A DNA stretch of 64,000 nucleotides from NCBI RefSeq assembly GCF_007860015.1, contig NZ_SJPS01000003.1, forward strand, positions 248,001 through 312,000. The letters run 5' to 3'. How positions within the stretch are numbered: position 1 is the first letter of the stretch; each line of letters opens with the position of its first letter. The notes under the pieces are model-generated. The model had not been told where the DNA came from. It ran no database searches and saw only the letters and a list, made by a program, of their open reading frames with translations. A program made the position numbers and the translations under genes. Source of the stretch: Bythopirellula polymerisocia (GTDB taxonomy: Bacteria > Planctomycetota > Planctomycetia > Pirellulales > Lacipirellulaceae). Of the stretch, positions 48,053 through 57,090 are shown in pieces.

Positions 48053-49606
48053 ATGTTGACTCTTAAAAATGCTGAATGTCCAGAAACGGAAGAGTTGGCC
48101 ATTCTTGTACACGGCACATTTTCTGGTAACAGCTCTAGTACTGGTGGACAGTGGTGGCAGGCAGGCAGTCAGTCGGCAAACGAGTTACAGAGCAGGCTGC
48201 CTGACGGTGTCCGTGTAGCGACTGATAGTGAGGTCTTTCATTGGACTGGAGAGAATGGTGAACGGGCCAGAAGCAAGGCCGCCGCACAATTATTAAGGCA
48301 TCTCCAGCCACTGGAAAAAGCAAACAAATCCTACCATCTCGTGGGACATAGTCATGGCGGTTCGGTCATCTGGAATGCCTTGCGACTAGCAACGCTCACA
48401 GGGCGTCCACTCCGCAATCTCCGCAGCTGGACAACTGTCGGCACACCATTCCTTCATCAGAAAGGACGCAGTCCTTGGCACCTAACCAACCTCATGGGTG
48501 CGATTCTTGGCCTGCTTCTCATGCGGCCCGTCTTCAATGCGGGGCACAGACTCGCGACTCTGATTTGGGATGCTTACTCGGGTGAAGACGCGGTGCTGTC
48601 ACTTCTGCCGGATGAAGAGGTGGGTTACTTGGCTGTTTTACGTGCACCTTTTATCTCCTTCGGTGAATGGCTCGGATTATCAGTGCAGCGGAATGCGAAA
48701 GGTATCCACCTAGGCACCTTCGATCCATCGGGCGATCTGACACTGTTCGAATACCTCTACTCAACTCGCGAAGGAATCATCCTGGTGGCCCTGACAGGTT
48801 TCTGTTTCTATCTGTGTCTGCACTTTGCAATGATGTGCTTCCGTCCAGCACTGGAGTCACTACGAATTCGAGCGGATACACGTTTAGAACGAAATGCATT
48901 CAGTCGCTATGGGGCTCGTTGGCTAGGGCTGTGGTCTCCAGATGATGAAGCTATCAATGGACTCCGAGCCACTCTTGATTTGACTTGTACCTTTGTTAAG
49001 CAACTCACTCCAAGAGAACGAGTTTATTTTACCGATAATATTTCAATCCTATCGAGACCCTATTACTGGCTTTTGGCGCCGTTGTTCAACTGGGTGTTTC
49101 GACCAGCGATTGACTCACTAGTGAAGGGATTGGTGATACGTTCCGCGCAAGGAAATGATCGCCCCTCGGCTCACGTTGTCGCTGTGCTCCCATCTCCAGT
49201 TATGAATGAGACTATTCCAGCATTGCCGGAACATCTCAGCAAGAAGATGCTTAACGAGGCAGACCAACATGCGGGGCAGGTCGTACCAAAATTTCGTCAG
49301 CTCTTGGGATGTCCTTCGTTCACTTCCGGGTTGGAAAGCTTCTCCGAGCAATTGTCCGGCAAGGAACTCGTGCACACGTCTTATTTTGACCATAGCGAAG
49401 TGCTTGATCTCATTGCTATGAATATTGTCTCGAGCACCATAGAAAACAACGAACGATCGACTGCGAATTCTGAAAATTGCCTTCTTAGTTCTTGGTTTCT
49501 GGATTTCAAGGCACGCCTCATTGGACGTGCGCCTCAGTCGCTACTTGGCGAAGTTGACGTCCCGCGCCGAGCAGGTATCGCTTCCCCAAAAAACAATGCA
49601 GCTTAA
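48053..49606 (+). CDS. Alpha/beta hydrolase-like protein, unknown substrate
   Basis: A 517-residue protein. The first third has hydrolase features: ELAILVHGTFSGNSS as a possible oxyanion strand, the nucleophile elbow YHLVGHSHGGSVIWNAL, and a following WTTVGTPFLHQKG as in lipases and PGAP1-like esterases. Two hydrophobic segments (NLMGAILGLLLMRPVF and IILVALTGFCFYLCLHFAMM) make membrane association likely. The last third is unassigned. The ATG at 48053 was chosen over a GTG at 48035. It follows the mechanosensitive channel gene by 146 bp on the same strand. Confidence 0.8.
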   Translation: MLTLKNAECPETEELAILVHGTFSGNSSSTGGQWWQAGSQSANELQSRLPDGVRVATDSEVFHWTGENGERARSKAAAQLLRHLQPLEKANKSYHLVGHSHGGSVIWNALRLATLTGRPLRNLRSWTTVGTPFLHQKGRSPWHLTNLMGAILGLLLMRPVFNAGHRLATLIWDAYSGEDAVLSLLPDEEVGYLAVLRAPFISFGEWLGLSVQRNAKGIHLGTFDPSGDLTLFEYLYSTREGIILVALTGFCFYLCLHFAMMCFRPALESLRIRADTRLERNAFSRYGARWLGLWSPDDEAINGLRATLDLTCTFVKQLTPRERVYFTDNISILSRPYYWLLAPLFNWVFRPAIDSLVKGLVIRSAQGNDRPSAHVVAVLPSPVMNETIPALPEHLSKKMLNEADQHAGQVVPKFRQLLGCPSFTSGLESFSEQLSGKELVHTSYFDHSEVLDLIAMNIVSSTIENNERSTANSENCLLSSWFLDFKARLIGRAPQSLLGEVDVPRRAGIASPKNNAA

Positions 49607-49786
49607 CTCGAATTGCAATAGAAATATCTGTTGTTAAGTGTGGAAATTTGACTACACTGAGTTGCCAAGTGGTGGTTCCATTCGCAGTGCCATTCGACAT
49701 GCATTGTTGAGAAATGCCCCATACGCGTGTCAGATAGAGCATTTGGCGGCAAGAGCATTTCAATTCTACGCAAAGGGACGATTTCG

Positions 49787-51193
49787 ATGTCATTCATTCA
49801 TGACGATTTCCTGCTCCAGACCAAAACCTCTCGTCGGCTCTACCATGAGTTTGCCGCTAGTGAGCCGATACTTGATTACCATACGCACCTCCCTCCGGCG
49901 CAGATTGCGACCAATCATCGCTTTGCCGATCTAGCGGAGATGTGGCTTGCCGGGGACCACTACAAGTGGCGAGCTATGCGGGCCAATGGTGTGGCAGAAG
50001 AGTTCTGCACCGGTGGTGCAGAGCCTTACGATAAGTTTCTCGCCTGGGCCAAGACAGTTCCCCACACCCTGCGGAATCCGCTCTATCACTGGACCCACAT
50101 GGAACTCAAACGGTATTTCGACATCGACGAACTTCTCAATGAAGATACCGCCCCAGGAATTTGGCGGGATGCTAACGAGCAGTTACATCAGGGCTACGAG
50201 CTAACCGTCCATGGCATCTTTCACAAGTTCCAGGTTCGCGGTGTTTGCACTACCGACGATCCCACCGACAACCTGACCTACCATCGTCGAATCGCCGACA
50301 GTAGTCTCACAACCGGCGTGTTTCCGACATATCGTCCCGATCGGGTTTTGGAAATCGACCAGACTAAGCAGTTCAACACTTGGGTCGACAAGCTGGCCGA
50401 GGTAAGCGATGTCCATATTGTTTCGTTTGCCGACTTACTTTCTGCACTTCAAAGTCGACACCAGTTTTTCCATGAAGTTGGTTGCCGACTTTCCGATCAC
50501 GGACTCAGCCATGCTTATGCGGACTTCTGCGACGATCATCAAGCCGCTGCGATATTTGCCAAGGCCCGCACTAGTGGCGCGGTGAGCCCCGCCGAGCAGA
50601 GTCAATTCGCCACGAATCTGATGCTGCACATTGGGCGTTGGAATTATGAAATGGGCTGGACAATGCAACTCCATCTGGGAGCACTTCGGAATGCTAACGC
50701 CGGACTAATGGAAAAGGTTGGCCGTGACGTGGGAGGCGATTCGATCGGCGACTGGCCCCAGGCGGAAACGTTGTCGCGATTTTTGGGCCGTCTCGATAGC
50801 GAACATTCCCTTCCCAAAACAATCGTTTACAACCTCAACCCGGCCGACAATTACATGCTCGCTACGATGATTGGCAACTTTCAAGATGGCTCGGTCGCAG
50901 GCAAGATCCAGATGGGCTCCGGCTGGTGGTTCTTAGATCAGTGGGAGGCAATGCAATGGCAGATGAACGCACTCTCGAATCAAGGCCTGTTGTCGCGATT
51001 TATCGGCATGTTGACCGACTCTCGCTCGTTCCTCTCCTACCCCAGGCACGAATATTTCCGTCGTTGCCTATGCGACCTCTTAGGAACGGATGTAGAGCGC
51101 GGAGCGATCCCCAACGATGATTCCCTCTTAGGGCCGATGATCCGTAACATCTGTTACGGCAATGCGCGGGAGTATCTAGGACTGGGGGTGTAA
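49787..51193 (+). CDS. uxaC: Glucuronate (uronate) isomerase
   Basis: A 468-residue enzyme, equal in length to E. coli UxaC, converting glucuronate to fructuronate or galacturonate to tagaturonate. The N-terminal DYHTHLPPAQIATNHRFADL gives the metal-site His32 and His34, and the EMWLAGDHYKWRAMRANGV block is diagnostic. The core AMTIGNFQDG-like region reads NYMLATMIGNFQDGSVAGKI, then QMGSGWWFLDQ. AAGGGACG precedes the ATG, 20 codons inside the open frame. A KDPG aldolase lies 1 kb downstream, which fits hexuronate breakdown, but uxaB/uxuA genes are not in the window. Confidence 0.96.
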   Translation: MSFIHDDFLLQTKTSRRLYHEFAASEPILDYHTHLPPAQIATNHRFADLAEMWLAGDHYKWRAMRANGVAEEFCTGGAEPYDKFLAWAKTVPHTLRNPLYHWTHMELKRYFDIDELLNEDTAPGIWRDANEQLHQGYELTVHGIFHKFQVRGVCTTDDPTDNLTYHRRIADSSLTTGVFPTYRPDRVLEIDQTKQFNTWVDKLAEVSDVHIVSFADLLSALQSRHQFFHEVGCRLSDHGLSHAYADFCDDHQAAAIFAKARTSGAVSPAEQSQFATNLMLHIGRWNYEMGWTMQLHLGALRNANAGLMEKVGRDVGGDSIGDWPQAETLSRFLGRLDSEHSLPKTIVYNLNPADNYMLATMIGNFQDGSVAGKIQMGSGWWFLDQWEAMQWQMNALSNQGLLSRFIGMLTDSRSFLSYPRHEYFRRCLCDLLGTDVERGAIPNDDSLLGPMIRNICYGNAREYLGLGV

Positions 51194-51218
51194 AACCTGA
51201 TCACTCCGAATACGAGCA

Positions 51219-51270
51219 GATCGGCGCTAGCCGCCGTTAGTCACACTCATACCGGCGGCTAGCGCCGATC
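51219..51270. repeat. GCTAGC-centred intergenic inverted repeat, copy 2
   Basis: Perfect 18-nt arms (51219-51236 and 51253-51270, GATCGGCGCTAGCCGCCG and its complement) around a 16-nt loop. It sits between the ends of two convergent genes and can fold strongly, so it may also stop transcription there. It shares its core with 12432-12484. Confidence 0.85.
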
Positions 51271-51273
51271 CGC

Positions 51274-52101
51274 TCACTGCGCCAAGAAAAGTGGCAGCGC
51301 CGAATTGCGCATCACATGTAGCGCTGTCTCTCCCAGAATGCGACGCAACAGCAAGCTCTTCGAACTATTGCCAAGCACGATCAGATCGGCTCCCCACTCA
51401 TTCGCGTAAGGCAGCAACGCTTCGATAGGTGGCTTAGCCACACATTCGGTTTCCGGCTCGTAGCCATGTGCCCGGCAATACTGAGCTATTTCAGAAAGTC
51501 GCTCCGCGCCGATTTCACGATCATCGTGAAACGTGACAATTTTCATCTTGGCCTTCGGCCAGAGCCTTAGGTGGGCATATTGCTTGATCGTCTTAGCCGA
51601 CTCCATCGATCCACTATAGGACACCAGGACTTTGTTAATCTGTCGATCCTTTTCAGCGACGGCCAACAAGGGGCGAATCCCTTCTTGCACCAGTTTGGCC
51701 AATTCATCAACAGGCTCGTCTACCACACCATGTTCGAAAAAGCTCTGTAATCCACAGATTACCAAGTCGTGATATCGGGTAAGCGACACCAGGGCGGACA
51801 GCGGGTCTCCCAATTCACTCTGCAATCGATAAGTGACACCCGCCTTTTCACAGGCCTTAGCGAATTCTTCTTGCTCGGTGCGGATAATGTCTTTCGCCGT
51901 TTCAATTCGGCTTTCTTTCAATTCTCGTGCCGCATCACCCGCCCCCATGGGAATCGGTCCCAAGTCGTCCAAGCGATCGATGTCCAGTAGAGTTACCCCC
52001 GTAAGTTCCGCATCGTGGACCTTGGCCAATTCGATGGCTTTGGCTGTCGCTGAGCGGGCATACTCCAGGCTGCCCAGTCCGACCAAGATTCGCTTCATCA
52101 T
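51274..52101 (-). CDS. Tandem universal stress protein
   Basis: A 275-residue cytosolic protein with two UspA folds. The first begins MKRILVGLGSLEYARSATAK with HDAELTGVTLLDID; the second begins about residue 158 (NKVLVSYSGSMESAKTIKQY). Each ends with the strand-turn typical of the fold (LVICGLQSFFEHGVVDEPVD and LIVLGNSSKSLLLRRILGET). The usual ATP loop G-x2-G-x9-GS is not complete in either half, so nucleotide binding is uncertain. GGAAG precedes the ATGATG start. It is convergent with uxaC and divergent from the aldolase gene. Confidence 0.9.
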   Translation of the reverse strand: MMKRILVGLGSLEYARSATAKAIELAKVHDAELTGVTLLDIDRLDDLGPIPMGAGDAARELKESRIETAKDIIRTEQEEFAKACEKAGVTYRLQSELGDPLSALVSLTRYHDLVICGLQSFFEHGVVDEPVDELAKLVQEGIRPLLAVAEKDRQINKVLVSYSGSMESAKTIKQYAHLRLWPKAKMKIVTFHDDREIGAERLSEIAQYCRAHGYEPETECVAKPPIEALLPYANEWGADLIVLGNSSKSLLLRRILGETALHVMRNSALPLFLAQ

Positions 52102-52228
52102 AAGACTTCCACTCCACCTATTGTCTTGTTTTCCGAGTTAGTTCGGGGTGCTGCTGCACGATGACAAATGCTCCCTGTTAGATTAAATTATAGCATCTTG
52201 ACCCTTTCCCAAATAGGATTGCCCGAGA

Positions 52229-52882
52229 ATGAAAGTTCCGCCCATTTTTGAGAAGCTTGAATCCGCAGGAGTACTTGCGGTCGTGATTCTGGACGACATA
52301 GACACTGCGGTCCCGCTGGCCAAGGCCTTACTCTCTGGTGGTGTCAATGCCATGGAGCTTACTTTGCGGACTGAGGCTGCACTGGATTCGCTGGCTGCAA
52401 TTCGTCAGGAAGTGCCCGACATGTTGGTCGGCGCGGGAACGATTCTCAAACCGGAGCAGGTCAGCCAGGTTATCGAACGCGGAGCACTGTTCGGGGTTTC
52501 ACCCGGGTTTAATCGCCGGGTGGTTGACTCCGCCGCCACCGAAGGCTTGCCATTCGCACCTGGTATCGCAACCGCTTCTGACATCGAGGCGGCCATCGAA
52601 TTGGGTTGCCGTCTGCTGAAATATTTCCCAGCCGAAGCGTTAGGTGGGCTAAAATATTTGCGGGCAATGTCACCTCCCTACCATCATCTGGGAGTAAAAT
52701 ACGTTCCACTCGGAGGGGTCGGCCGGGAGAATCTGGCTGAGTACATTGTTGACCCCCTCATCGCGTTTGTCGGCGGCTCATGGCTTACCCCCAAAGACAA
52801 GATTATTGCCAAAGACTGGAAGGCCATCGAAGAGCTTGCCTGCCAGGCCCGCACGACTATTGACGCGGCCAGAAAAAAGTAA
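52229..52882 (+). CDS. eda: KDPG/KHG aldolase
   Basis: A 217-residue class I aldolase, splitting 2-keto-3-deoxy-6-phosphogluconate into pyruvate and glyceraldehyde 3-phosphate (last step of the hexuronate and Entner-Doudoroff routes). The general base region is MELTLRTEAALDSL (Glu43), followed by LVGAGTIL and FGVSPGFNRRVVD. The Schiff-base Lys131 is in LLKYFPAEALGG, and the phosphate-binding turn is VPLGGVGRENLAEY. AGGATT lies upstream of the ATG. uxaC on the same strand 1 kb upstream suggests a shared pathway although a universal stress gene is inserted on the other strand. Confidence 0.95.
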   Translation: MKVPPIFEKLESAGVLAVVILDDIDTAVPLAKALLSGGVNAMELTLRTEAALDSLAAIRQEVPDMLVGAGTILKPEQVSQVIERGALFGVSPGFNRRVVDSAATEGLPFAPGIATASDIEAAIELGCRLLKYFPAEALGGLKYLRAMSPPYHHLGVKYVPLGGVGRENLAEYIVDPLIAFVGGSWLTPKDKIIAKDWKAIEELACQARTTIDAARKK

Positions 52883-52885
52883 TCG

Positions 52886-53620
52886 TCACTCGATCGGCGA
52901 GGATCTTGGCGGTAGTCGGGCCCCGGCGGGGACTGGCTCGATCGCGATACCTCGCAACTTGAAGTCATCGAAGTTGCCGTTGTCATCAAATGTGCCGAGT
53001 CCGACTCGGCCCCAGGAAAACTTCTTGTCGGTGGCGGTCATCACTGGTTCAATCATGTCGTCGAAAAAAACGTTCATGCTTCCAGACTCGGTATTGTGAG
53101 TCACTTTCACATCGTGCCAATCGCGATCCCATGGTGTGCCTGTCGATTCTTTTTGAGTGATCGCCTTGCGGTCGGCACCGTTGACGATGAAAATCTGACA
53201 AGAATGAGGATCGGGCACCGCCCCTAGATGGACATAGTAAAAGTGACCCGGGTCCTGGTATCCCCAGAAGATACATAAGTCTCGGTGACCGCCAGCGTCG
53301 TAATTGGTATTCAGCACCCGCACTGAAAGTTCGAAATCCGACACGACCGGAAGTTTTAGCAATGCGAGATTCCAAGGACTGCGATAGGGGGGCTCGTACT
53401 TGCTGCCGCCGTTGGAGCGGAGCATCATCTTCTCAACAGAGCTTTCGTTTGAACTGATAATCTCCCAGGTGACAGGTCCATCCGTCGGGTCGCTCGTATG
53501 CCAATGTGACAGACCCTCTTCGAACGAATCCTGTACCAATAGCGGTAGGCCCTCAGCAAGGGAATAGGTGAAAGGTCCGCTAAAAAGGGCGAAAAGCACA
53601 AGCAGCGAACTACTACGCAT
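52886..53620 (-). CDS. Secreted LamG/DUF1080-like protein
   Basis: A 244-residue secreted protein with a concanavalin-like beta-sandwich pattern. The signal peptide is RSSSLLVLFALFSGPFTYSL. The mature part has DSFEEGLSHWHTSDPTDGPV, then VVSDFELSVRVLNTNYDAGG, HFYYVHLGAVPDPHS, WHDVKVTHNTESGSMNVFFD and VGLGTFDDNGNFDDFKLRG, the order seen in DUF1080/LamG-type family 16-like domains. Such proteins are abundant in planctomycetes that degrade polysaccharides; activity here is unproven. TTGGAG precedes the ATG at 53620. It converges with the aldolase gene with 3 bp between stops. Confidence 0.85.
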   Translation of the reverse strand: MRSSSLLVLFALFSGPFTYSLAEGLPLLVQDSFEEGLSHWHTSDPTDGPVTWEIISSNESSVEKMMLRSNGGSKYEPPYRSPWNLALLKLPVVSDFELSVRVLNTNYDAGGHRDLCIFWGYQDPGHFYYVHLGAVPDPHSCQIFIVNGADRKAITQKESTGTPWDRDWHDVKVTHNTESGSMNVFFDDMIEPVMTATDKKFSWGRVGLGTFDDNGNFDDFKLRGIAIEPVPAGARLPPRSSPIE

Positions 53621-53693
53621 AGTTTCTCCAAGAATGAAGTCGTGACTGGGCACAACTTATTAGACGACACTTGGTCTCAACGGGCAATACCTG

Positions 53694-53840
53694 CTATCGA
53701 ACAATCGACCAGTCGGTTATGGCTATCAGTGAGAAACCCAACGTAACGAAAGCAATCAAGACTCCAGCTACTCCGTAACCAACGTCGAGATCTCCGTCGA
53801 CCAGGTTTTCTTGTTCGATATCAGAAAAACTCTAAACCAT
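53694..53840 (-). pseudogene. Possible small membrane-peptide ORF broken by an amber codon
   Basis: A 49-codon frame from an ATG at 53840 has TAG as its third codon. After that it reads a convincing single-helix peptide (SDIEQENLVDGDLDVGYG, then AGVLIAFVTLGFSLIAITDW) to a TAG at 53694. No other start codon precedes the helix, and no ribosome site was seen. It may be a decayed gene or chance. The rest of the 357-bp gap (53621-53977) shows nothing else. Confidence 0.25.
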
Positions 53841-53977
53841 ATTGGGTGTCGCTATTGCGGATGCCACTTGAAGAGTTCTTCCATCGCATGATGAACAGAG
53901 GATGCCTTGTATGGTTCTTCTTTTCAAAGAGGTAGACGCAATTTCAAGAAGGTACCGAGAAACGATTGAATGCTCAC

Positions 53978-54460
53978 TTATGATTCAGCCCCATGGACGA
54001 GTGCCGACACGAGATCGAGGCTGCTGACGATACCTACTGGGCGTCCCTGACGATCGACAACAATTAGGCGGTGAATATGATCTTGGCACATGAGCCGACC
54101 TGCTTCGACAATGGACAAATGCTCCCGAATTGTCTGCACAGTTGCAGACATGTGGGCGCGAACCAATGTTTCATCGCTTACTTCTGGAAGTGATACCTCT
54201 TTTTGAGCAAGAGTGGCATCAAAATGAGCGGTTGGGGAATGAGTGTGTGATTCCTCCGATTCCCACCCAACAAAATCAGTGGCGCTCAACACACCCACAC
54301 ATCGCCCACTGCTGTCGACGACGGGCAAACCAGTGACACCATAGGTTTTCAGCATGTCAGCGGCCGCAGACATCGTATCGTCAACGCCGACCGTTACAAC
54401 GTCCCGCGCCATCACTTGTCCAACCCTGAGAATCGTGAGTTGCTCAAGAGAACTTGACAT
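53978..54460 (-). CDS. Two-CBS-domain protein
   Basis: A 160-residue protein made of a CBS pair that likely binds an adenosine nucleotide as an energy or redox sensor. CBS1 begins VGQVMARDVVTVGVDDTMSA and ends GVLSATDFVGWESEE. An insert of about 30 residues rich in His and Ser follows. CBS2 covers VRAHMSATVQTIREHLSIVE through PVGIVSSLDLVSALVHG. AAGGAG precedes the ATG at 54460; the longer frame starts at GTG. It is divergent from the photolyase gene across 276 bp. Confidence 0.92.
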   Translation of the reverse strand: MSSSLEQLTILRVGQVMARDVVTVGVDDTMSAAADMLKTYGVTGLPVVDSSGRCVGVLSATDFVGWESEESHTHSPTAHFDATLAQKEVSLPEVSDETLVRAHMSATVQTIREHLSIVEAGRLMCQDHIHRLIVVDRQGRPVGIVSSLDLVSALVHGAES

Positions 54461-54736
54461 GGAACTGCTCCTTCTTGCGTAGTACACACTCAGGTCCGTG
54501 CGAGGATCAAAGAATCCCTTCCGTGGTAGAAGGGTGCAAAAATCGCGCCATCACCTCTTTGGTTGACATCCCCGAGCAAACTGGACAAATTCGACGGTAA
54601 AGACTCACTGAAGTGTGCGGTTTCGCACAGATTGCGTCGGGTTTGGATAGAATGCGGAGGTTACAATGCCCGGCGTTAATCTATAGGACTAAATCCGGTA
54701 ATACGGTGACCAAAAATCGAGCTTCTCGGAGTCAAT

Positions 54737-56242
54737 ATGAATACGGCAAAACTCATCCGTGAAGTTCCAAGTTTACGTATCCGTGTACCAAACGAACGCG
54801 ACGTCCAACCAAATGGCCGATTCGTGCTGTATTGGATGATCGCCAATCGCCGCACGCGGTGGAACTACAGCTTGCAACGTGCAGTTGAGTGGGCACAGGA
54901 GTTAGGCAAGCCGCTGGTCATCCTCGAAGCCCTGCGGTGTGATTATCGCTGGGCCAGCGATCGGTTGCACAGGTTTGTGATTCAAGGAATGGTCGACAAC
55001 GAAGCGGCTCTGGGGAAATCTCCTGTAACCTACTATCCTTACTTGGAAAGAGAGCCGGGGGAGGGGTCGGGCCTATTGGCCGCACTTGCCGCGAATGCCT
55101 GCGTGGTCGTGAGCGACGATTTTCCCTGCTTCTTCCTGCCGAAGATGATCTCAGTGGCGGCGAAACAGATCCCCTGCCGATTTGAGTTGGTCGATTCAAA
55201 TGGCCTGTTGCCAATGCGGGCAACCGACAAGGTGTTTCTGCGCGCCTACGATTTTCGCCGCTTCTTGCAAAAAGAGCTCAAACCGCATTTATTTGAACTT
55301 CCCACTGCCAATCCTTTGATCGAAGTGAAGCTCCCGCAACTCGAGAATTTGCCAGTCGATGTAATCAAGCGCTGGCCACCCGAGGACGATGTCTCATTGA
55401 AACAGGTAGCAGACGACCTCAGTGAATTTCCTATCGATCACTCCGTCGGCAAGGCGCTTCTTAGTGGTGGTCAACGCGCGGCAGACCGGCAGGTGAAAAT
55501 ATTTCTTGATCAGCGACTCTCGCGATACGCTGAGGCACGTAACCAACCCCAACAAGAAGTTGCTAGCGGATTGTCTCCTTATCTCCACTTCGGCCATATT
55601 TCTGCCCATGAGATCTTTGCCTCCGCAATGGAGCACGAGCAGTGGTCTCCCGACAAACTCTCTGAAAAAGCTACCGGTAGTTCCACTGGCTGGTGGGGCA
55701 CCAGTGAGGCTGCCGAGTCCTTTCTCGACGAACTGTTCACCTGGCGAGAATTGGGCTACAACATGAGTTCCAAGCGTGGTGATTACAATCGCTACTCGTC
55801 GCTCCCCGATTGGGCACAAGCAACTCTTGCCGAGCATGCCGAAGATCCCCGCGAGCACACTTACTCTCTCGCCGAATTCGAAGCAGCCCTAACACACGAT
55901 GAACTCTGGAACGCAGCCCAGCGCCAACTGGTTCGTGAAGGTCGCATGCACAATTATCTGCGTATGCTCTGGGGCAAGAAAATCCTGGAATGGTCCCCTA
56001 CCCCGCAAGATTCGCTTGCCGTTATGATCGAGCTGAACAACAAATACGCCGTCGATGGCCGCAACCCCAACAGCTACAGCGGCATCTTCTGGGTCTTGGG
56101 CCGCTACGACCGTGCCTGGGGACCTGAGCGTCCTATCTTCGGCAAGATCCGTTACATGTCGAGCGACAATACGGCACGCAAGGTGAAAGTCAAAGAGTAC
56201 ATTGAGAAGTACGGCCCCAATGGGCAACGCGACCTATTCTAG
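54737..56242 (+). CDS. Class II CPD photolyase
   Basis: A 501-residue flavoprotein that splits UV-induced pyrimidine dimers using light. The N-terminal domain has VLYWMIANRRTRWNYSLQRA and LGKPLVILEALRCDYRWASD. The FAD-binding half has GLSPYLHFGHISAHEIF and FLDELFTWRELGYNM, plus the class II signature block MHNYLRMLWGKKILEW and the end NKYAVDGRNPNSYSGIFWVL, with GRYDRAWGPERPIFGKIRYM. Length fits class II enzymes. It is followed 33 bp later by a DUF1295 gene, and both converge on a lipid-modifying operon, suggesting a light-stress context. Confidence 0.93.
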   Translation: MNTAKLIREVPSLRIRVPNERDVQPNGRFVLYWMIANRRTRWNYSLQRAVEWAQELGKPLVILEALRCDYRWASDRLHRFVIQGMVDNEAALGKSPVTYYPYLEREPGEGSGLLAALAANACVVVSDDFPCFFLPKMISVAAKQIPCRFELVDSNGLLPMRATDKVFLRAYDFRRFLQKELKPHLFELPTANPLIEVKLPQLENLPVDVIKRWPPEDDVSLKQVADDLSEFPIDHSVGKALLSGGQRAADRQVKIFLDQRLSRYAEARNQPQQEVASGLSPYLHFGHISAHEIFASAMEHEQWSPDKLSEKATGSSTGWWGTSEAAESFLDELFTWRELGYNMSSKRGDYNRYSSLPDWAQATLAEHAEDPREHTYSLAEFEAALTHDELWNAAQRQLVREGRMHNYLRMLWGKKILEWSPTPQDSLAVMIELNNKYAVDGRNPNSYSGIFWVLGRYDRAWGPERPIFGKIRYMSSDNTARKVKVKEYIEKYGPNGQRDLF

Positions 56243-56275
56243 ATTGATCACGACCGGCGAGATGGTTCGAAAACT

Positions 56276-57049
56276 ATGATGACAATCGTTTCTGTACTCG
56301 GCCTGAACTTCGGCATCGTGTTAGTGATGTTTGTCTTGCTTTGGCTTGTAAGTCTCAAGCTGGAGGACGCCAGCATAGTCGATCCCTTTTGGGGTATGGG
56401 GTTTGTAATCGTCGCCTGGGCAACCTATGTAGAACTGGAATCGCCTGGCCAACGGGCAACCTTAATGCTGGCATTAACAACCTTGTGGGGACTTCGTTTG
56501 TCGGCATATCTGTTCTGGCGAAACTGGGGGAAAGCCGAAGATCGCCGCTATAAGGCGATGCGTGAAAAACACGGCGAGCGGTTTTGGTGGGTAAGCTTAT
56601 TCACAGTGTTTTTGCTGCAAGCGGTTCTCTTGTGGTTTATCTCCTGGCCTGTGCAACTGGGAATGCTATCTGGTAAACCATTTGGCCTACTCGACGCAGT
56701 AGGAACGCTAGTCTGCCTCTTGGGGATAACTTTCGAATCGGTGGGCGATTGGCAATTAGCCCGCTTCAAAAGCAATCCGGCAAACGAAGGCAAGGTTCTC
56801 GATCAGGGCCTATGGCACTACACACGGCATCCAAATTACTTTGGCGACTTCTGCGTCTGGTGGGGACTCTATCTGGTAGCCGTAGCGGGGGGAGCATGGT
56901 GGACAATCGCCAGCCCACTGGTGATGAGCCTATTTCTCATGCGTGTTAGCGGCGTCACGCTTCTCGAAAGCACCATCGTCGAGCGCAGGCCCAAGTATCA
57001 GAATTACATTGAGCGAACGAACGCGTTCTTTCCCGGTCCTCCTGGTTAA
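56276..57049 (+). CDS. DUF1295 membrane protein (steroid 5-alpha-reductase-like)
   Basis: A 257-residue membrane protein with about six helices, of the DUF1295 family related to 3-oxo-5-alpha-steroid reductases and isoprenylcysteine methyltransferases. Family blocks: SIVDPFWGMGFVIVAWATYV near the start, then the C-terminal WQLARFKSNPANEGKVLDQG and the diagnostic GLWHYTRHPNYFGDFCVWWG. It would reduce or modify a lipid substrate in the membrane. It probably shares a transcript with the photolyase gene. DUF1295 genes frequently travel with the CFA/DUF1365 genes found on the opposite strand here. Confidence 0.92.
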   Translation: MMTIVSVLGLNFGIVLVMFVLLWLVSLKLEDASIVDPFWGMGFVIVAWATYVELESPGQRATLMLALTTLWGLRLSAYLFWRNWGKAEDRRYKAMREKHGERFWWVSLFTVFLLQAVLLWFISWPVQLGMLSGKPFGLLDAVGTLVCLLGITFESVGDWQLARFKSNPANEGKVLDQGLWHYTRHPNYFGDFCVWWGLYLVAVAGGAWWTIASPLVMSLFLMRVSGVTLLESTIVERRPKYQNYIERTNAFFPGPPG

Positions 57050-57090
57050 GGGCCTTCAATAGCAAGCTCTCGATCGGCGACCAGCTCCCG

